64,000 bases of DNA, taken from the NCBI RefSeq assembly GCF_020905295.1, contig NZ_JAJJMM010000001.1, positions 1,736,001 to 1,800,000 of the forward strand, in the 5' to 3' direction. The stretch comes from Flavobacterium piscisymbiosum (GTDB lineage: Bacteria > Bacteroidota > Bacteroidia > Flavobacteriales > Flavobacteriaceae). The position numbers and the translations under genes were made by a program. Below the pieces are notes generated by a model. That model searched no databases. It was not told the DNA's origin and worked only from the letters and a program-made list of their open reading frames with translations. Of this stretch, positions 61,850 to 64,000 are shown piece by piece; position 1 is the first letter of the stretch; each line of letters starts with the position of its first letter.

Positions 61850-62578
61850 ATGGTTAGTAAAAACCAAATAAAACTTATATCAAGTTTACATCAAAAAAAG
61901 CAACGTTTTGCAAATCAATTATTTTTTGCCGAGGGAGTAAAAGTAATTCAAGAATTGTTGTTGTCCAATTTTGAATTAGAGCATTTATATACGACTCTAA
62001 ATGATTTTGAAGAAGTTCATTCCTCAAAACGTACGCTTATTTATGAGCAGGACCTTAAAAAAATTAGTGCCCTATCAACTCCAAATTCGTGTTTGGCAGT
62101 TTTTAAAATTCCATCCGAAAATAAAATTATCAACTCAGGTTTGGTTTTAGCGCTTGACGATATTCGCGACCCCGGAAATCTGGGAACGATTTTGCGTCTT
62201 TGTGACTGGTTTGGTATCAAACAAATTATTTGTTCTAAAGAAACTGTCGATATTTATAATCCAAAAGTAGTTCAGGCAACTATGGGGTCTATTGCCAGAG
62301 TAAATGTGAATTATGTTGATTTGAAAAATTTTATTGCTGAAGCCAATGTTCCTGTTTTTGGAACTTTTATGGATGGCGAGAATATTTATCAATCTAATTT
62401 GCCTCAAAGCGGAATCATTATCATGGGTAATGAAGCCAATGGAATATCATCAGAGATTGAAAAAATAGTTACAAGCCGACTCACAATTCCAAGATTTGGA
62501 GAGCTGCAAAAAACCGAAAGTTTAAACGTAGCTACTGCGACAGCAATTATTCTTAGTGAGTTTAAACGAAATAGTTAG
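61850..62578 (+). CDS. TrmH/SpoU-family RNA 2'-O-methyltransferase
   Basis: The protein has 242 residues. An N-terminal substrate-binding region (about 1-90) is followed by the SPOUT domain with its three motifs: LDDIRDPGNLGTILRLCDW, IIIMGNEANGIS and IPRFGELQKTESLNVATATAI (in part). It methylates a ribose in rRNA or tRNA; the target position cannot be told from sequence. It starts 37 bases from the divergent tamL start and converges on porT. Confidence 0.93.
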   Translation: MVSKNQIKLISSLHQKKQRFANQLFFAEGVKVIQELLLSNFELEHLYTTLNDFEEVHSSKRTLIYEQDLKKISALSTPNSCLAVFKIPSENKIINSGLVLALDDIRDPGNLGTILRLCDWFGIKQIICSKETVDIYNPKVVQATMGSIARVNVNYVDLKNFIAEANVPVFGTFMDGENIYQSNLPQSGIIIMGNEANGISSEIEKIVTSRLTIPRFGELQKTESLNVATATAIILSEFKRNS

Positions 62579-62587
62579 GTATTTGTT

Positions 62588-63298
62588 TTAATGAAAAGTA
62601 AAATTAATTAAAATAGCCCTCGATTTCATAGAATCGATATTATCTGTCCATGGGCTTGGTCCTTTTGCAGGATTGTCGCGAATTAATTCATCTGTAATGC
62701 CAAACATACCTCTTATAGAAGGTGAGAAGATAAAGTATTCAGAGAAAAAGTCAATTCCAAAACCTACTTCGTAAGCAGCGGTCCATTGTTTTACTCTGAA
62801 TTTCCCTTCAAAATTATCATCTTTTGATTTTGCGTTGCTGGATAAATTCAATGTTGTAGACATTCCGCCAACAAGATATGGGCGAATGTTTCCTGTACGC
62901 AGTGAAGAAAATTTTAATAATAATGGAAAGTGAATATAAGTACTGTTTACTTCTCGTAAATAATCTTTTTCTAAAGGTAAATTTGGATAATACAAATCAC
63001 GTTTGGTATAATACAAACCTGGCTCAAAACGCAAATTGATATATTCCTGTAGTCTTAAATCGGCTACAACACCTACATTAAAACCGGTAGTCTTTTTTAC
63101 CTGAATATCCGGACCGGGAGTTTTGTAGTCAAATTTAAAATCGAAACTATTAAAACCTAAATAATAACCAAAATACAGGCGTTGTTTTTGCCAGTTTTCA
63201 AGATTTATAATAGGATCCTTGCTAAACATACTTTTAGCAAATTGAGAATATCCGTTTGTCGTTAAGACTAATAAAAGTAAGACTACAGTTTTTTTCAT
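62588..63298 (-). CDS. porT: Type IX secretion system outer-membrane protein PorT (SprT)
   Basis: The protein has 236 residues from the ATG of MKKTVVLLLLVLTT; the frame extends upstream into menG but the signal peptide defines the start. After the signal peptide (about 1-18) comes an eight-strand barrel pattern (YFGYYLGFNSFDFKFDYK, RFEPGLYYTKRDLYYP) ending ILINFTFH. PorT, called SprT in F. johnsoniae, is needed for the gliding/type IX secretion machinery. It begins one base after the menG stop, so the two are co-transcribed, a common flavobacterial order. Confidence 0.92.
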   Translation of the reverse strand: MKKTVVLLLLVLTTNGYSQFAKSMFSKDPIINLENWQKQRLYFGYYLGFNSFDFKFDYKTPGPDIQVKKTTGFNVGVVADLRLQEYINLRFEPGLYYTKRDLYYPNLPLEKDYLREVNSTYIHFPLLLKFSSLRTGNIRPYLVGGMSTTLNLSSNAKSKDDNFEGKFRVKQWTAAYEVGFGIDFFSEYFIFSPSIRGMFGITDELIRDNPAKGPSPWTDNIDSMKSRAILINFTFH

Positions 63299-63299
63299 A

Positions 63300-64000
63300 C
63301 TATTTTTTAGATGCAGAATAAATGGTGGCAACCCCAAAAGTTTGAGGCATGGATACAACATCTATAAACCCAATTTTTCTTAAAATATTGTTTAAAGCTT
63401 CTCCATAAGGAAAAACTGCAGCAGATTCAGATAAATAACCATAAGCAGAATTGTCTTTAGAAAACAATTTACCAATGATAGGAAGTATATTTTTGCTGTA
63501 AAATTTATAACCTTGTTTATAAGGAGTTTTGTCAGGAACCGAAGTTTCCAGAATTACAAAAACACCATTAGGTTTTAGAACTCTTAAAATTTCAGCAAAA
63601 CCTTTTTCTAAATGTTCAAAATTTCTAACCCCAAAACCAACGGTTATAGCATCGAAATAATTGTCTTCAAAAGGAATTTTTTCAGAATCTCCCAAAACCA
63701 TATCAATTAAATTTGATAATCCTTTTTCTGCGATTTTCTTTTTCCCAACTTCCAGCATACCTGCAGAAATATCCAGACCAATTATTTTTTCGGCATTTGT
63801 TTGCGTCATCAAAATGGCAAGGTCTCCAGTTCCGGTTGCGATATCAAGAATAACTTTGGGTTTTTTATCCGAAACTATTTTTAATACTTTTTTTCTCCAT
63901 TTAATATCGATTCCAAATGAAATTACGCGATTCAAATTGTCGTAGTTCCCTGAGATGTTATCAAACATTTGGGCAACTTGCTCTTTTTTACCTAAAGAAG
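63300..64000 (-). CDS. menG: Demethylmenaquinone methyltransferase, start outside window
   Basis: The frame runs from the stop at 63300 to the window edge; upstream of Met at 63968 it continues [10 protein letters not shown], so the ATG there is internal and about 10-20 N-terminal residues are missing. SAM-binding motifs are present: [25 protein letters not shown], and the family signature [14 protein letters not shown]. It methylates demethylmenaquinone to menaquinone (the UbiE/MenG family). It is followed after one base by porT. Confidence 0.95.
   Translation of the reverse strand, partial: SLGKKEQVAQMFDNISGNYDNLNRVISFGIDIKWRKKVLKIVSDKKPKVILDIATGTGDLAILMTQTNAEKIIGLDISAGMLEVGKKKIAEKGLSNLIDMVLGDSEKIPFEDNYFDAITVGFGVRNFEHLEKGFAEILRVLKPNGVFVILETSVPDKTPYKQGYKFYSKNILPIIGKLFSKDNSAYGYLSESAAVFPYGEALNNILRKIGFIDVVSMPQTFGVATIYSASKK

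Noticed and set aside
1..64000. tRNA, rRNA, prophage, insertion sequence or CRISPR loci
   Set aside because: No transposase, integrase, Cas gene, tRNA cloverleaf or rRNA stretch was recognised on reading; a dedicated tRNA scan was not possible.

Overview
The window is a chromosomal segment of a Flavobacterium-like bacterium (Bacteroidota, Flavobacteriaceae). The evidence is the AT-rich sequence, the lack of Shine-Dalgarno motifs before most starts, promoter-like TTG/TAnnTTTG pairs, and a set of lineage-typical proteins: a 287-residue primary sigma factor, PorT of the type IX secretion/gliding machinery, TamL, exosortase XrtF with its partner, a GYDIA-type GHMP kinase beside a class II HMG-CoA reductase (mevalonate route), and a HYC_CC_PP protein. 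No tRNA, rRNA, CRISPR array, insertion sequence or prophage was recognised. Most of the window is ordinary core genome.

Layout. 1-6.5 kb: end of coaX, an outer-membrane protein, lptC, a CorC/HlyC-type membrane protein and a PpiD-like foldase (envelope biogenesis). 6.5-8.9 kb: mevalonate-pathway pair on the minus strand. 9-16.4 kb: a secreted dipeptidyl-peptidase IV followed by three consecutive POT-family peptide transporters, a plausible peptide harvesting and uptake unit. 16.4-18.3 kb: three tandem thioredoxin-like proteins, of which only the first keeps the CxxC site. 18.3-25.5 kb: comEC, an NlpC/P60 lipoprotein, lpxB, surE and a tail-specific protease. 25.6-30.9 kb: nuclease lipoprotein, drug-efflux MFS/AraC pair, rpe and rpoD, with several short extragenic repeats.

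The most interesting part is 31.5-36 kb, all on the minus strand. Four small genes missed by ordinary gene-length cut-offs (46-49 codons) lie in tandem at 32556-33262. Each has a leader ending in a double glycine and a nearly invariant 15-residue tail of the form (E/D)DPKxSRGTKTSxxD. The same 15-residue tail, also after a glycine run, ends an otherwise unrelated 140-residue protein at 35381-35803. Between and around them are a TPR-domain sensor histidine kinase (33498-35228) and a LytTR response regulator (31562-32308). The arrangement resembles a secreted-peptide/kinase/LytTR signalling module, or a ribosomally made peptide family without local maturation genes. I know of no described family with this tail, but could not search for one.

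36-47 kb: an HTH regulator divergent from a fatty-acid desaturase with operator-like inverted repeats between them, pnp-rpsO, a TonB-C/MORN-like protein, a GAF-domain methionine sulfoxide reductase-like protein, the XrtF pair, and a metal-linked set (HYC_CC_PP protein, TonB-dependent receptor, heavy-metal-associated domain protein), then DedA. 47.5-54.8 kb: the cell-shape cluster mreB-mreC-mreD-mrdA-rodA, with purH upstream. 54.9-64 kb: an ABC permease, a stretch of REP-like mini-palindromes, accD, fbaA, tamL divergent from a TrmH-type methyltransferase, then porT and menG (cut by the window end).
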